DNA of 34,608 nucleotides. Source: Myxococcales bacterium (GTDB taxonomy: Bacteria > Myxococcota_A > Polyangia > Polyangiales > Houyiibacteriaceae). Location: assembly GCA_012744445.1 (NCBI GenBank), contig JAAYBZ010000170.1, forward strand, positions 1 to 34,608. The letters are read 5' to 3'. Under the pieces are notes generated by a model, which searched no databases, was not told the DNA's origin, and saw nothing but the letters and a program-made list of their open reading frames with translations. The translations under genes were made by a program, and so were the position numbers. This document shows, one piece after another, positions 24,175-31,434 of this stretch. The first letter of the stretch is position 1, and each line of letters begins with the position of its first letter.

Positions 24175-25215
24175 TCAGGAGGAGACGACCCGCGCCTCGA
24201 CCTCGGTGCTCCAGTCCGAGAGATCCGCCGAGTCGAATGCGGCGCAGCCGGACACGAAGAGCTCGTCGGAGACACGCACCGAGGCGAGCTCCTCCGCCGG
24301 CTCGAAGCCGAGCTCGTACTCGATGCCGAGCGCACGGCACGCCGCCGCGCCCACGAGATCCCGCCCGGCCATCGCGGCGAGGCGCATCGACACGTCGGCG
24401 ATGGGATCGACGCTCACCACCTCGGGGCGTCCGAGCACGTCACGGAGCACGCGCACCGTCACGAGCCCTTCGAGCCCGAGGTGCTCGTAGACGCTCTCGG
24501 CGAGCGTCTCCACCTCGCGATCGTGGACCACGCGGAAGACGCTCGGCTCCTTCTCGCCGAGCGCCGTGATGTGCTCCACCGCGAGGCTCGTATCGACGGC
24601 CCCGCGCTCACGTCCGAGCACCATCACGCGCATCTCCGGCCCCGGCAGCACGCGCCTCACCACGGCGCGGAGGTTGCGGACACGGCGGAGATCGTCGGGC
24701 ACCTCGAGGAGGAAGGCGCGCTCGATGCCGCTCTCCGGATCGCGCCCCTCGATCTCGAAGGGACGCGGCAGGCTCATGAGCTCGGCCGGGGAGGAGATCC
24801 CCACGAGGCGCGGCGTCGGAAAGACCGAGTCGACGTGATGGTGGAACTTCAGACGATCGAGGCAGAGCGCCGTGCTCTCGATACCGGGCGAGAGGATGGC
24901 CACCCCGTGCGTCTCGAAGATGGACTTCGCCGCGGCGAGGCCCACGAGGCCGATCGTCTCCGTGGGGACCACCAGCTCGATACATCGACGGCGACACTCC
25001 CGGAGGAGCTCCGGCACGTAATCGGAAGAATCCGGCGGCGAGAGCACGATGCGCCGCTCGCGCGGCACGAGGTAGAGCCCCGCGGAGTGCAGGCTCACGT
25101 CCGAAGCGAAGATCTCTGCGCCGAGCCGTTCGAGCAAGCGGATCGCAGCGATGCCGCGCAGGGACCCGGCACCGGTGACGACGATTCGTCGACCCGAAAG
25201 GAGGGTGAAAGTCAT
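24175..25215 (-). CDS. Degenerate ATP-grasp (PylC/carbamoyl-phosphate synthase-like) protein
   Basis: The 346-residue product opens with a pre-ATP-grasp Rossmann domain (RIVVTGAGSLRGIAAIRLL, residues 10-28; VVPTETIGL, 82-90), as in PylC and CarB-like ligases. The following ATP-grasp region has lost key features. Where the family has a V-K-P-R-x-G-S-G-S-x-G loop, this protein has FEIEGRDPESGIERAF (153-168) without the Lys. Where the E-I-N-P-R metal-binding segment is expected, it reads VVSVDPIADVS (266-276). The overall order of segments is kept, so a non-catalytic or altered-ligand role is inferred. ATG 25215 has GGGG 5 nt upstream; longer starts exist upstream but run through inverted repeats. 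Confidence 0.65.
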   Translation of the reverse strand: MTFTLLSGRRIVVTGAGSLRGIAAIRLLERLGAEIFASDVSLHSAGLYLVPRERRIVLSPPDSSDYVPELLRECRRRCIELVVPTETIGLVGLAAAKSIFETHGVAILSPGIESTALCLDRLKFHHHVDSVFPTPRLVGISSPAELMSLPRPFEIEGRDPESGIERAFLLEVPDDLRRVRNLRAVVRRVLPGPEMRVMVLGRERGAVDTSLAVEHITALGEKEPSVFRVVHDREVETLAESVYEHLGLEGLVTVRVLRDVLGRPEVVSVDPIADVSMRLAAMAGRDLVGAAACRALGIEYELGFEPAEELASVRVSDELFVSGCAAFDSADLSDWSTEVEARVVSS

Positions 25216-25231
25216 GCCGACCCCAACCTCT

Positions 25232-25246
25232 CCAAGGCGCGTGCCA
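25232..25246 (-). promoter_or_regulatory. Sigma-54-like promoter element
   Basis: The reverse strand reads TGGCAC, 5 nt (GCGCC), TTGG. This is one base off the sigma-54 consensus TGGCAC-N5-TTGC; the mismatch is at the important -12 C. It lies 16 nt before the ATP-grasp ATG, which leaves only a very short leader. A chance match is possible. Confidence 0.3.
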
Positions 25247-25281
25247 ACACTCGGGCTCTCCTGCGCCTCGCCGCGTCGACG

Positions 25282-25301
25282 GAGAATCATTGGCGATTCT
25301 C
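25282..25301. repeat. 7-bp inverted repeat (possible operator)
   Basis: GAGAATC (25282-25288), 6-nt spacer ATTGGC, GATTCTC (25295-25301). It lies in the 187-bp gap between the TetR gene and the ATP-grasp gene, upstream of the sigma-54-like element. Its AT content is higher than its surroundings. An operator for a dimeric regulator is plausible. Confidence 0.45.
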
Positions 25302-25330
25302 GGACCCTCGAGCGCGCCCATCGTCTCGGT

Positions 25331-25352
25331 TCGGGGACGGCACACTCCCCGA
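25331..25352. repeat. 7-bp inverted repeat, possible TetR-gene terminator
   Basis: TCGGGGA (25331-25337), 8-nt loop, TCCCCGA (25346-25352). It starts about 50 nt after the TetR stop on the reverse strand. The GC-rich stem suits a hairpin terminator, but no T-tract follows; a regulatory site is an alternative. Confidence 0.4.
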
Positions 25353-25402
25353 CCATCATTTCATTCTCGCGAGGTCCCGTTTCGTCGGTGAAACCCGAGG
25401 GC

Positions 25403-26014
25403 TCAGCGCGCCGCCACGCCGTCGAAGAAGATCGACACCGCGCGCGCCGGGAAGTCCGCGGGCACGGGCTCGCCGCGAAGCCAGAGTTGGAGGCGCTGAT
25501 CGATGATCCCCGCGAGCGCGTAGGCAGCGTCCTCGAGATCGACGTCGGGGCGCACGCTCTTCTCCTCGACTCCGCGCGCGAGGAGGCCCTTGATGAGCTC
25601 GAGGTGCGTCGCGCGGAGCGACTCGAAGTCGTACTCGGGCTGGCCTTCGTCGGGCCAGAGCTCGGCGCGCATGAGGAGCCGCATCCCCATCGGATTGCGG
25701 TGCACGTGCTCCACGAAGGTCTCGAGGCCGCGCGCGATGAGATCGCGCACCGGGAGGTCTCCGCCGGTCACGTCGAAGATGAGGCGCGTGATGCCCTCGG
25801 TCTCGTGCCGGATGGCCTGGAGGAAGAGCTGCTCCTTGCCGCCGAAGTGGTAGTAGAGCGCCGGCTTGGTGCAGCCGGCCGCCATCGTGATCTCGCGCAC
25901 GCTGGTCGCCGCGTAGCCGCGCTCCGCGAAGAGCCTCGTGGCCTCACGCAGGATGCGCGCGCGAAGCGACTCGGGCGGCTCTTGCCGCGGGGGGCTCGGG
26001 GCGGGGACGCTCAT
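25403..26014 (-). CDS. TetR/AcrR-family transcriptional regulator
   Basis: The 203-residue product has a TetR helix-turn-helix at about residues 20-64 (AATSVREITMAAGCTKPALYYHFGGKEQLF), then a helical sensor domain ending VSIFFDGVAAR. The first 14 residues are a disordered Pro-rich leader. Start ATG 26014 lies 8-9 nt from the predicted transcription start. It is divergent from the alpha/beta hydrolase gene across 92 bp, so the hydrolase and itself are the likeliest targets. It probably responds to a hydrophobic or acyl ligand, but nothing in the sequence names one. Confidence 0.9.
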   Translation of the reverse strand: MSVPAPSPPRQEPPESLRARILREATRLFAERGYAATSVREITMAAGCTKPALYYHFGGKEQLFLQAIRHETEGITRLIFDVTGGDLPVRDLIARGLETFVEHVHRNPMGMRLLMRAELWPDEGQPEYDFESLRATHLELIKGLLARGVEEKSVRPDVDLEDAAYALAGIIDQRLQLWLRGEPVPADFPARAVSIFFDGVAAR

Positions 26015-26029
26015 CGATGTGCCGTTCGG

Positions 26030-26057
26030 GTACTACTCGCCGCCCTGTCGGGGTCAA
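26030..26057 (-). promoter_or_regulatory. Promoter of the TetR gene
   Basis: On the reverse strand TTGACC (26057-26052), a 16-nt spacer and TAGTAC (26035-26030) precede the ATG by 15 nt. The -35 is one base off consensus. Confidence 0.5.
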
Positions 26058-26094
26058 GCGCCATGGTACGTAAGAATGCCACATCCACGCGTGC

Positions 26095-26100
26095 TAGGGT
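26095..26100 (+). promoter_or_regulatory. Candidate extended -10 with leaderless spacing before the hydrolase gene
   Basis: TGC-TAGGGT is followed after 6 nt by the ATG at 26107. GAGG directly abuts the ATG and is too close to work as a normal Shine-Dalgarno, which favours a leaderless message. No -35 match is visible. Confidence 0.4.
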
Positions 26101-26106
26101 TCGAGG

Positions 26107-27051
26107 ATGAGCGCGCTCGGAGGACATTTCTGGACGCTGCGGCCTTTCGTCGCGTCCAAAATTAACCCACCCAAGCCGCCTCCGTCTCGGCTATTCCGCA
26201 CGAGCGTCACCACGGCGGGCGGCGCGCGCGTGCCCGTCACCGGTCGCGTGAGCGGGCCACAGGAGGCCCGCACCCTCCTCGTCGTGGTCCATGGGCTCGG
26301 CGGCAGCGCGTCGAGCCCCTACGCCCTCGAGGCCTCGGCCGAGGCCGCCGCGCGCGGGTACGCCTGCCTCCGGCTCAACATGCGCGGCGCCGACCGTTCG
26401 GGCGCGGGCATCTACCACGCCGGGCTCTACGACGAGATCCGCGCCTCGCTCGACGACGAAGTCTTCTCGCGCATCGAGCGCATCTTCCTCCTCGGCTATT
26501 CGATGGGCGGGCACACGAGCCTGCGATACGCGGCGCTGGATCCCCACCCCAAGCTCCGTGCGCTCACGACGGTCTGCGCGCCCATCGACCTCGAGGCGGG
26601 CTGCAAGGAGATCGACCGCGAGGAGCGTCGGCTCTACCGGATGCACGTCCTCGCCGGGCTCAAGGAGATCTACGCCGCCACCCATCGGAAGCGCCCCGTC
26701 CCCGCCTCGCTCGAAGACGTGCTCCGCATCGAGAAGCTCCGCGATTGGGACGCGCTCGTCGTCGCCGAGGAGTTCGGCTTCGAGAGCCCAGAGGACTATT
26801 GGCGAAAGGTGGGCGCGGGCCCGCTCCTTCCCAAGATCGAGGTGCCGACCATGGTCGTCGCCACCAAGCACGATCCGATGGTGCTCTCCCACACCGTCGA
26901 GCCGGCTCTCAGCGCCGCGAAAAACCTCTATAACGTCTGGTTGACGCGCGGCGGCCACGTCGGCTTCCCCCCAAGCGTCGACCTCGGATTGGGCAGCCGT
27001 GGATCGCTCGAATCACAAGCCATCCAGTGGATGGAAACACACGACGGCTGA
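26107..27051 (+). CDS. Alpha/beta hydrolase, YheT-like
   Basis: The 314-residue product has VVVHGLGGSASS (59-70, oxyanion region), the nucleophile elbow GYSMGG with S132, an acid candidate D256 in TKHDPMV, and H284 in TRGGHVGF. The triad order and the NMRGADRSG segment (91-99) match the YheT/EMB8 group of esterase/acyltransferase-like hydrolases. The substrate is probably a lipid or ester, but this is inference. It is divergent from a TetR gene. The 3' end overlaps the start of the NlpC/P60 lipoprotein gene by 53 nt. Confidence 0.88.
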   Translation: MSALGGHFWTLRPFVASKINPPKPPPSRLFRTSVTTAGGARVPVTGRVSGPQEARTLLVVVHGLGGSASSPYALEASAEAAARGYACLRLNMRGADRSGAGIYHAGLYDEIRASLDDEVFSRIERIFLLGYSMGGHTSLRYAALDPHPKLRALTTVCAPIDLEAGCKEIDREERRLYRMHVLAGLKEIYAATHRKRPVPASLEDVLRIEKLRDWDALVVAEEFGFESPEDYWRKVGAGPLLPKIEVPTMVVATKHDPMVLSHTVEPALSAAKNLYNVWLTRGGHVGFPPSVDLGLGSRGSLESQAIQWMETHDG

Positions 27052-30000
27052 GCCGTTCACGCGAGCCCTCCTCGCCCTCCTCGTCGCCGCGCTCGCCGGC
27101 TGCGTCGCCCCCGATCCCTCCCGCGCCCCCGCGACCCCCGAGCAAGAACGCACGCAAGAAGCCGTCGCGGGCGCGCACTGCCCCGAGACCCTCCCCGCGC
27201 CGAAGCCGCTCCCGGGCATCCCCGAAGAAGCGCGCACGCTCGACTATTGGCTGGGCGCCACCGGCCGCGCGCTCGATCTCGACGCCCCGCTCGTCGACGC
27301 GGCGTGGAAGCACGCGCACAACGCCGCCGTCCACGGCGAGGGCGGCGTCGCGCCGCTCTCGGCCGGGAGCCTCTACGAGCCCGTCGACTGGGCCGAGACC
27401 ATCGAGCGGTTGAACGTCCGCCTCGAGCACACCCACCGCGCGCTCCAGGAGGGGAAGCTCGTGGACGCCGAGGGCGCGCCCATCGAGGTGGGGCCTTTCG
27501 AGCCCATCGCCGACGAAGCTGCGCTCCCCGGCAGGACCGACGAGCTCCGCGTGGCGCTCGAGCCCATCCCGCTCCGCTGCGCGCCGCGCGCCGAGGGCTT
27601 CTATCGCGCGCCCGTCGATCTCGCCTTCGATCGGAACAATTGCAGCCTCGTCCGCGAGGGCGAAGAGGTGCGCGTCCTCGGGCGCTGGCCGAACGGCATG
27701 CAGCTCGTACGCACGCGCTATGCCCTCGGCTTCATCGCGGGAGACGCCAAGCTCGGTCCGCCCCTCGACCATGTGCAGGCGCGGAAGGAACGCCTCGCCG
27801 CCGTGGAGTCCGCGCCGCCCCTCACGCGCCGCGCCTTCCTCACGCGCGCGTTCTCTCACCTCGACGAGCCCTACGGCTGGGGCGGGCACGGCGGCGGGCG
27901 CGATTGCTCTCGCTTCGTGCTCGACGTCCTCGCCGAGTTCGGCGTCGAGATGCCACGCAACAGCGCGTCCCAAGCGCTCGCCGGGCATTACTCCATCGAC
28001 GTCGAGGGCATGGAGAACCTCGAGGCCAAGCTCGCGCTCCTCGACGCGGCCCACGAGAGCGGGCTCGTCCTCCTCGAGTTCGCCGGGCACATCATGGTCT
28101 ACCTCGGGCGCTACGAGGACGGCCGCCCGATGGTCCTCCACTCGTTCAGCGAGTACCTCGAGCCCTGCCTCGGCGGCGGCGAGACCGTGCGCCGCGCCGA
28201 TCGCGTCGACGTCAGCGACCTCTCCCTCGGCGAGGGCACGTCGCGCACCAGCTTCCTCGAACGGATCCGCCGCATCACGGTCCTCGGCGCGCGCACGCCG
28301 GAGGCGCTCGCCGGCGTGGCCGAGTACCGTCGCGCGAGCCCCGCCCACGCCGCGAGCGAGTGCAAGGACTCGCTCGACGTCGCCATCTTCGCCTTCCCGC
28401 GCGTCCCGCACACGGGGGCGCCGCTCCGGGTCGTGGCGACGACGCGCCGCGACCTCGGCCCCACCGACCTCTCCCTCTTCGACGAGCAGGGCCGCCGCGT
28501 CCCGGTCGATTTCCGCAAGCTCGGCGGGCCCGTCCACGGCTACGTGCTCGTCGCCGAGGGCCTCTCGCCCGGGCGCTACGAGGCGCGCCTCGGCGACGGA
28601 CCCACGCGCCATGCCTGCCAGCGCGTCGTCGTCCGCCGCGCGCCGCCCGAGCCGACGCCGCGCGACCCCGAGACGCCGGCGCCCGCGTGGACGCCACGAT
28701 GGAAATGGGAGGAGGACACCGAGAACCTCTTCGCCACCTTCGTCGAGCACCTCTTCGCGGACGCCGCGGCCGGCCAGACCTTCGAACACCTCGACGCCGT
28801 CCTCGACGATCCGGCGAAGAACCTCCTCCACGACGCGCTCGGCCTCGGCGAAGACGCCCGCCTCCGCCTCGTCCCCGACTGCGCCGATCTGCCCTATTTC
28901 CTGCGCGCGTACTTCGCGTGGAAGCTCAGCCTCCCCTTCGGCTTCCGCGCCTGCACCCGCGGCCGGGACGACCGGGCGCCGCGCTGCGAGCCGACGCTCG
29001 TCACCTCGCTCGAGCCCGTAAGCGCGCCGGATGACGTCGAGGCGTTCCGCGTCTTCCTGCGCACCACGGCGAACACCGTCCATTCGAGCTCGATGCGCAC
29101 GCGTCCGCGCGACGAACACGCCGACGCCTACCCCGTCGCGCTCACCACGGCCGCGCTCTCGCCCGGGACCGTCTTCGCCGATCCCTTCGGCCACATCCTC
29201 GTGCTCGTCCGGCAGGTGCCGCAGCGGAAGGACGAGCCCGGCGTCCTCCTCGCCGTCGACGCCCAACCCGACGGCAACATGGGGATGCGCACCTTCTGGC
29301 GCGGGAGCTTCCTCTTCGACCCGAGCACGCGCGCGGCGGGCGCGGGCTTCAAGGCCTTCCGTCCGCTCGTCCTCGATCGTGAGAGCGGGGCGATCGTCCC
29401 CTTGCCCTACGAGGCGATCCGCGGCCCCCATGCCTTCTCGATGGAGCAATACGAAGGCTCGCTCGACGACTTCTACCGCCGCGTGGATCGCGCCATCTCG
29501 CCGCGCCCGCTCGACGCCGAGCGAGAGCTCCTCCGCCTGGTCGACGCGCTCGAGGAGAACGTCGTGCGGCGCGTCCTCTCGGTGCAGAACGGCGAGGCCT
29601 TCGTCCGCGCGCGCGGCGTCGTCATCCCCATGCCCGAAGGCGCCGCGATCTTCCAGACGAGCGGCCCTTGGGAGGACTTCGCCACGCCCTCGCGCGACCT
29701 CCGCCTCCTCATCAGCGTCGACGAGGTCCGCGGCTTCCCGAAGCGCGCGGCGGCCGATCCCGACCGCTTCGTCGGCGAGGTGGACCAGGCAGCCCTCGAG
29801 GCCGCCCTTGCCCGCGAGCTCGACCGCCGACGCTTCACCTACGTGGGCAGCGACGGAAGCCCGGTCGAGCTCCGCCTCCGCGACGTCGTCGAGCGCGCCG
29901 CGCGCCTCGAGGTGGCCTACAACCCCAACGATTGCGTCGAGGTACGCTGGGGCGCCCCCGATGGCTCGGCCGAGATGGCCCGGTGCACGCGCCGCGCGCC

Positions 30001-30070
30001 CGACGAGCAACGCGCCCGGATGGAGGAGCTCCGTGGCTGGTTCCGTGACCGAAACCGCCCGGCAAGGTAG
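26999..30070 (+). CDS. Large NlpC/P60 peptidase lipoprotein with SH3-like domain and second papain-like region
   Basis: The 1023-residue product starts at GTG 26999, the only start giving the complete type II signal peptide (lipobox LAGC, C35). Residues 60-180 resemble the N-terminal SH3-type segment of cell-wall NlpC proteins, and 180-255 a second SH3b-like part (ALGFIAGD). The NlpC/P60 domain follows (about 275-400) with C303 in GGRDCSRF, H364 in FAGHIMVYLG and a polar third position in LHSFS (H381). It should cleave peptidoglycan stem peptides. A beta-sandwich-like stretch spans about 430-560. The last 400 residues contain PGTVFADPFGHILVLV (H732) and FGFRACTRG (C652), resembling a second papain-like or transglutaminase fold. 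That part is not assigned. Confidence 0.82.
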   Translation: MDRSNHKPSSGWKHTTAEPFTRALLALLVAALAGCVAPDPSRAPATPEQERTQEAVAGAHCPETLPAPKPLPGIPEEARTLDYWLGATGRALDLDAPLVDAAWKHAHNAAVHGEGGVAPLSAGSLYEPVDWAETIERLNVRLEHTHRALQEGKLVDAEGAPIEVGPFEPIADEAALPGRTDELRVALEPIPLRCAPRAEGFYRAPVDLAFDRNNCSLVREGEEVRVLGRWPNGMQLVRTRYALGFIAGDAKLGPPLDHVQARKERLAAVESAPPLTRRAFLTRAFSHLDEPYGWGGHGGGRDCSRFVLDVLAEFGVEMPRNSASQALAGHYSIDVEGMENLEAKLALLDAAHESGLVLLEFAGHIMVYLGRYEDGRPMVLHSFSEYLEPCLGGGETVRRADRVDVSDLSLGEGTSRTSFLERIRRITVLGARTPEALAGVAEYRRASPAHAASECKDSLDVAIFAFPRVPHTGAPLRVVATTRRDLGPTDLSLFDEQGRRVPVDFRKLGGPVHGYVLVAEGLSPGRYEARLGDGPTRHACQRVVVRRAPPEPTPRDPETPAPAWTPRWKWEEDTENLFATFVEHLFADAAAGQTFEHLDAVLDDPAKNLLHDALGLGEDARLRLVPDCADLPYFLRAYFAWKLSLPFGFRACTRGRDDRAPRCEPTLVTSLEPVSAPDDVEAFRVFLRTTANTVHSSSMRTRPRDEHADAYPVALTTAALSPGTVFADPFGHILVLVRQVPQRKDEPGVLLAVDAQPDGNMGMRTFWRGSFLFDPSTRAAGAGFKAFRPLVLDRESGAIVPLPYEAIRGPHAFSMEQYEGSLDDFYRRVDRAISPRPLDAERELLRLVDALEENVVRRVLSVQNGEAFVRARGVVIPMPEGAAIFQTSGPWEDFATPSRDLRLLISVDEVRGFPKRAAADPDRFVGEVDQAALEAALARELDRRRFTYVGSDGSPVELRLRDVVERAARLEVAYNPNDCVEVRWGAPDGSAEMARCTRRAPDEQRARMEELRGWFRDRNRPAR

Positions 30071-30080
30071 AAACGCGCTC

Positions 30081-30947
30081 ATGCAAGGCAAGACCGTCGT
30101 CATCACCGGGGGGAACACGGGCATCGGGAAGGCCACCGCGATCGCGCTCGCCAAGAGGGGCGCCGACGTGATCTTCACCTCTCGCAACGCCGAAAAAGGC
30201 GAGCGCGCCAAGGCCGAGATCGAGGCCGCCGCGGGGAGGCCCGTCCGGCTCGAGCTGCTCGACCTCGCCTCGTTTCCGTCCATCCGGAGCTTCGCCGCGC
30301 GCGTGCTCGACAGCACGCCGCGCATCGACGTCCTCGTGAACAACGCCGGCCTCATCCTCGACCGTCGTGAGACCACGGCCGAGGGCTTCGAGGCGATGTT
30401 CGGCGTGAACCACCTCGGTCATTTCCTCCTCACCGACCTCCTCCTGCCGCGGATCCGCGAGTCGGCGCCCGCGCGCATCGTGGTCGTCGCGTCCGACGCG
30501 CACTACCGCGCCAAGGACGGCCTCGACTGGGACGACCTCATGTCGACGCGGCGCTTCCGCGGCTTCGACGTCTACTCCAAGAGCAAGCTCGCCAACGTGA
30601 TGTTCGCGCGCGAGCTCGCGCGACGTCTCGAGGGCACCGGCGTCACCGTCAACGCCGTGCACCCCGGCGTGGTCGCCACCGAGTTCGCCGGCAAGGACGA
30701 CGCGAAGGGCCCCATCGGCTGGTTCTTCCGCCTCGCGCGCCCCTTCCTCCGCACGCCCGAGGAAGGCGCGGACACCGTCATCTTCGCCGCAAGCTCGCCC
30801 GAGATCGAAGGCCGCACGGGCCGTTACTTCGCCGACCGGAAGGACAAGGCCCCCTCGCGTCACGCGCGCGACGACGCGGCCTGTCAGCGCCTCTGGGCCG
30901 TGAGCGAAGCGCTCGTCGAGCGCGCGAGCCAGGCCAAAGCGGATTGA
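30081..30947 (+). CDS. Short-chain dehydrogenase/reductase, retinol-dehydrogenase-like
   Basis: The 288-residue classical SDR has the cofactor motif TGGNTGIG (9-16), NNAG (87-90), catalytic S138, and Y165-X3-K169 in VYSKSK. The HPGVVATEF segment and insert between strands resemble retinol dehydrogenase 11-14-like SDRs, which act on lipid or retinoid-like alcohols/ketones with NADP(H). S33-R35 after the second strand suits NADP preference. The ATG at 30081 is 10 nt after the NlpC stop, with GTGACC-N17-TAGAAA (30045-30073) as a possible own promoter. Its stop directly abuts the convergent gene's stop (TGATCA). Confidence 0.88.
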   Translation: MQGKTVVITGGNTGIGKATAIALAKRGADVIFTSRNAEKGERAKAEIEAAAGRPVRLELLDLASFPSIRSFAARVLDSTPRIDVLVNNAGLILDRRETTAEGFEAMFGVNHLGHFLLTDLLLPRIRESAPARIVVVASDAHYRAKDGLDWDDLMSTRRFRGFDVYSKSKLANVMFARELARRLEGTGVTVNAVHPGVVATEFAGKDDAKGPIGWFFRLARPFLRTPEEGADTVIFAASSPEIEGRTGRYFADRKDKAPSRHARDDAACQRLWAVSEALVERASQAKAD

Positions 30948-31337
30948 TCAGACGGCGCGCGCCGTGCTGAACGTCGGCGGCTCTTCGGCCGCGCGCGTCT
31001 CGACGGCGCCGTCGACCGTGAGCTCGAGGAAGGCCACGAGCCCCGAGTGCTCGATCCCCGCGATGGTGACCGGCAAGTGGAGCGAGGCCGCGCCGCCGCC
31101 TTCGAGCGCGACGTCGATCTCGAGGAGGAGCGACGCGCCGACCGCGGGGAGCTTCTCGTGATGGCGCGAGAGGCGCGCGCGGAAGCCGCCGCGGAAGGAC
31201 TCGAGGGTGACGCGCTCGATGAGCCCATCGCCCGCGAGACGCCCGTGGGAGGGCTCTTCGGCGATGCGGAAACCGAGGACGCGCGCGGGTCGTCGGGTCG
31301 TCACGACGACGCCGCTCATCGGTTCGTCATAAGACAT
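30948..31337 (-). CDS. Unrecognised small beta-rich protein, weakly PilZ-like
   Basis: The 129-residue product starts MSYDEPMSG; a second ATG at 31319 is possible and neither has a good ribosome-binding site. It has an Arg-containing N-terminal RRPARVLGF, then alternating strands (RVTLESFRGGFRARL, ASLLLEIDVALEGG, ASLHLPVTIAG, GLVAFLELTV). The pattern is reminiscent of a PilZ c-di-GMP-binding barrel, but the classical RXXXR and DXSXXG motifs are not clearly present. The assignment is left open. Confidence 0.55.
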   Translation of the reverse strand: MSYDEPMSGVVVTTRRPARVLGFRIAEEPSHGRLAGDGLIERVTLESFRGGFRARLSRHHEKLPAVGASLLLEIDVALEGGGAASLHLPVTIAGIEHSGLVAFLELTVDGAVETRAAEEPPTFSTARAV

Positions 31338-31382
31338 GGAACGATGTCGATCGTCTCCCAAGCGCTTCCTCCTCCCTGGGGG

Positions 31383-31412
31383 ATGTTTCGCAAACCGCGC
31401 GGACTCGGTCAA
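31383..31412 (-). promoter_or_regulatory. Possible promoter before the small beta-rich gene
   Basis: On the reverse strand TTGACC (31412-31407), an 18-nt spacer and AAACAT (31388-31383) lie about 46 nt before the ATG at 31337. The -35 is good and the -10 poor. Confidence 0.3.
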
Positions 31413-31434
31413 CCGTTTTCGAGTGAGATTGCCT

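Noticed and set aside
23799..24335. Reverse-strand open frames across the repeat region
   Set aside because: Products are Gly/Arg/Pro-rich and change phase between repeats because 41 is not a multiple of three; no start site or domain is evident.
26909..30376. A reverse-strand open frame of 1155 codons opposite the NlpC/P60 gene
   Set aside because: Its product is a low-complexity Ala/Glu/Val/Arg/Gly run with no domain, while the forward frame has a lipobox, NlpC catalytic residues and coherent structure. Long antisense frames are expected in very GC-rich genes.
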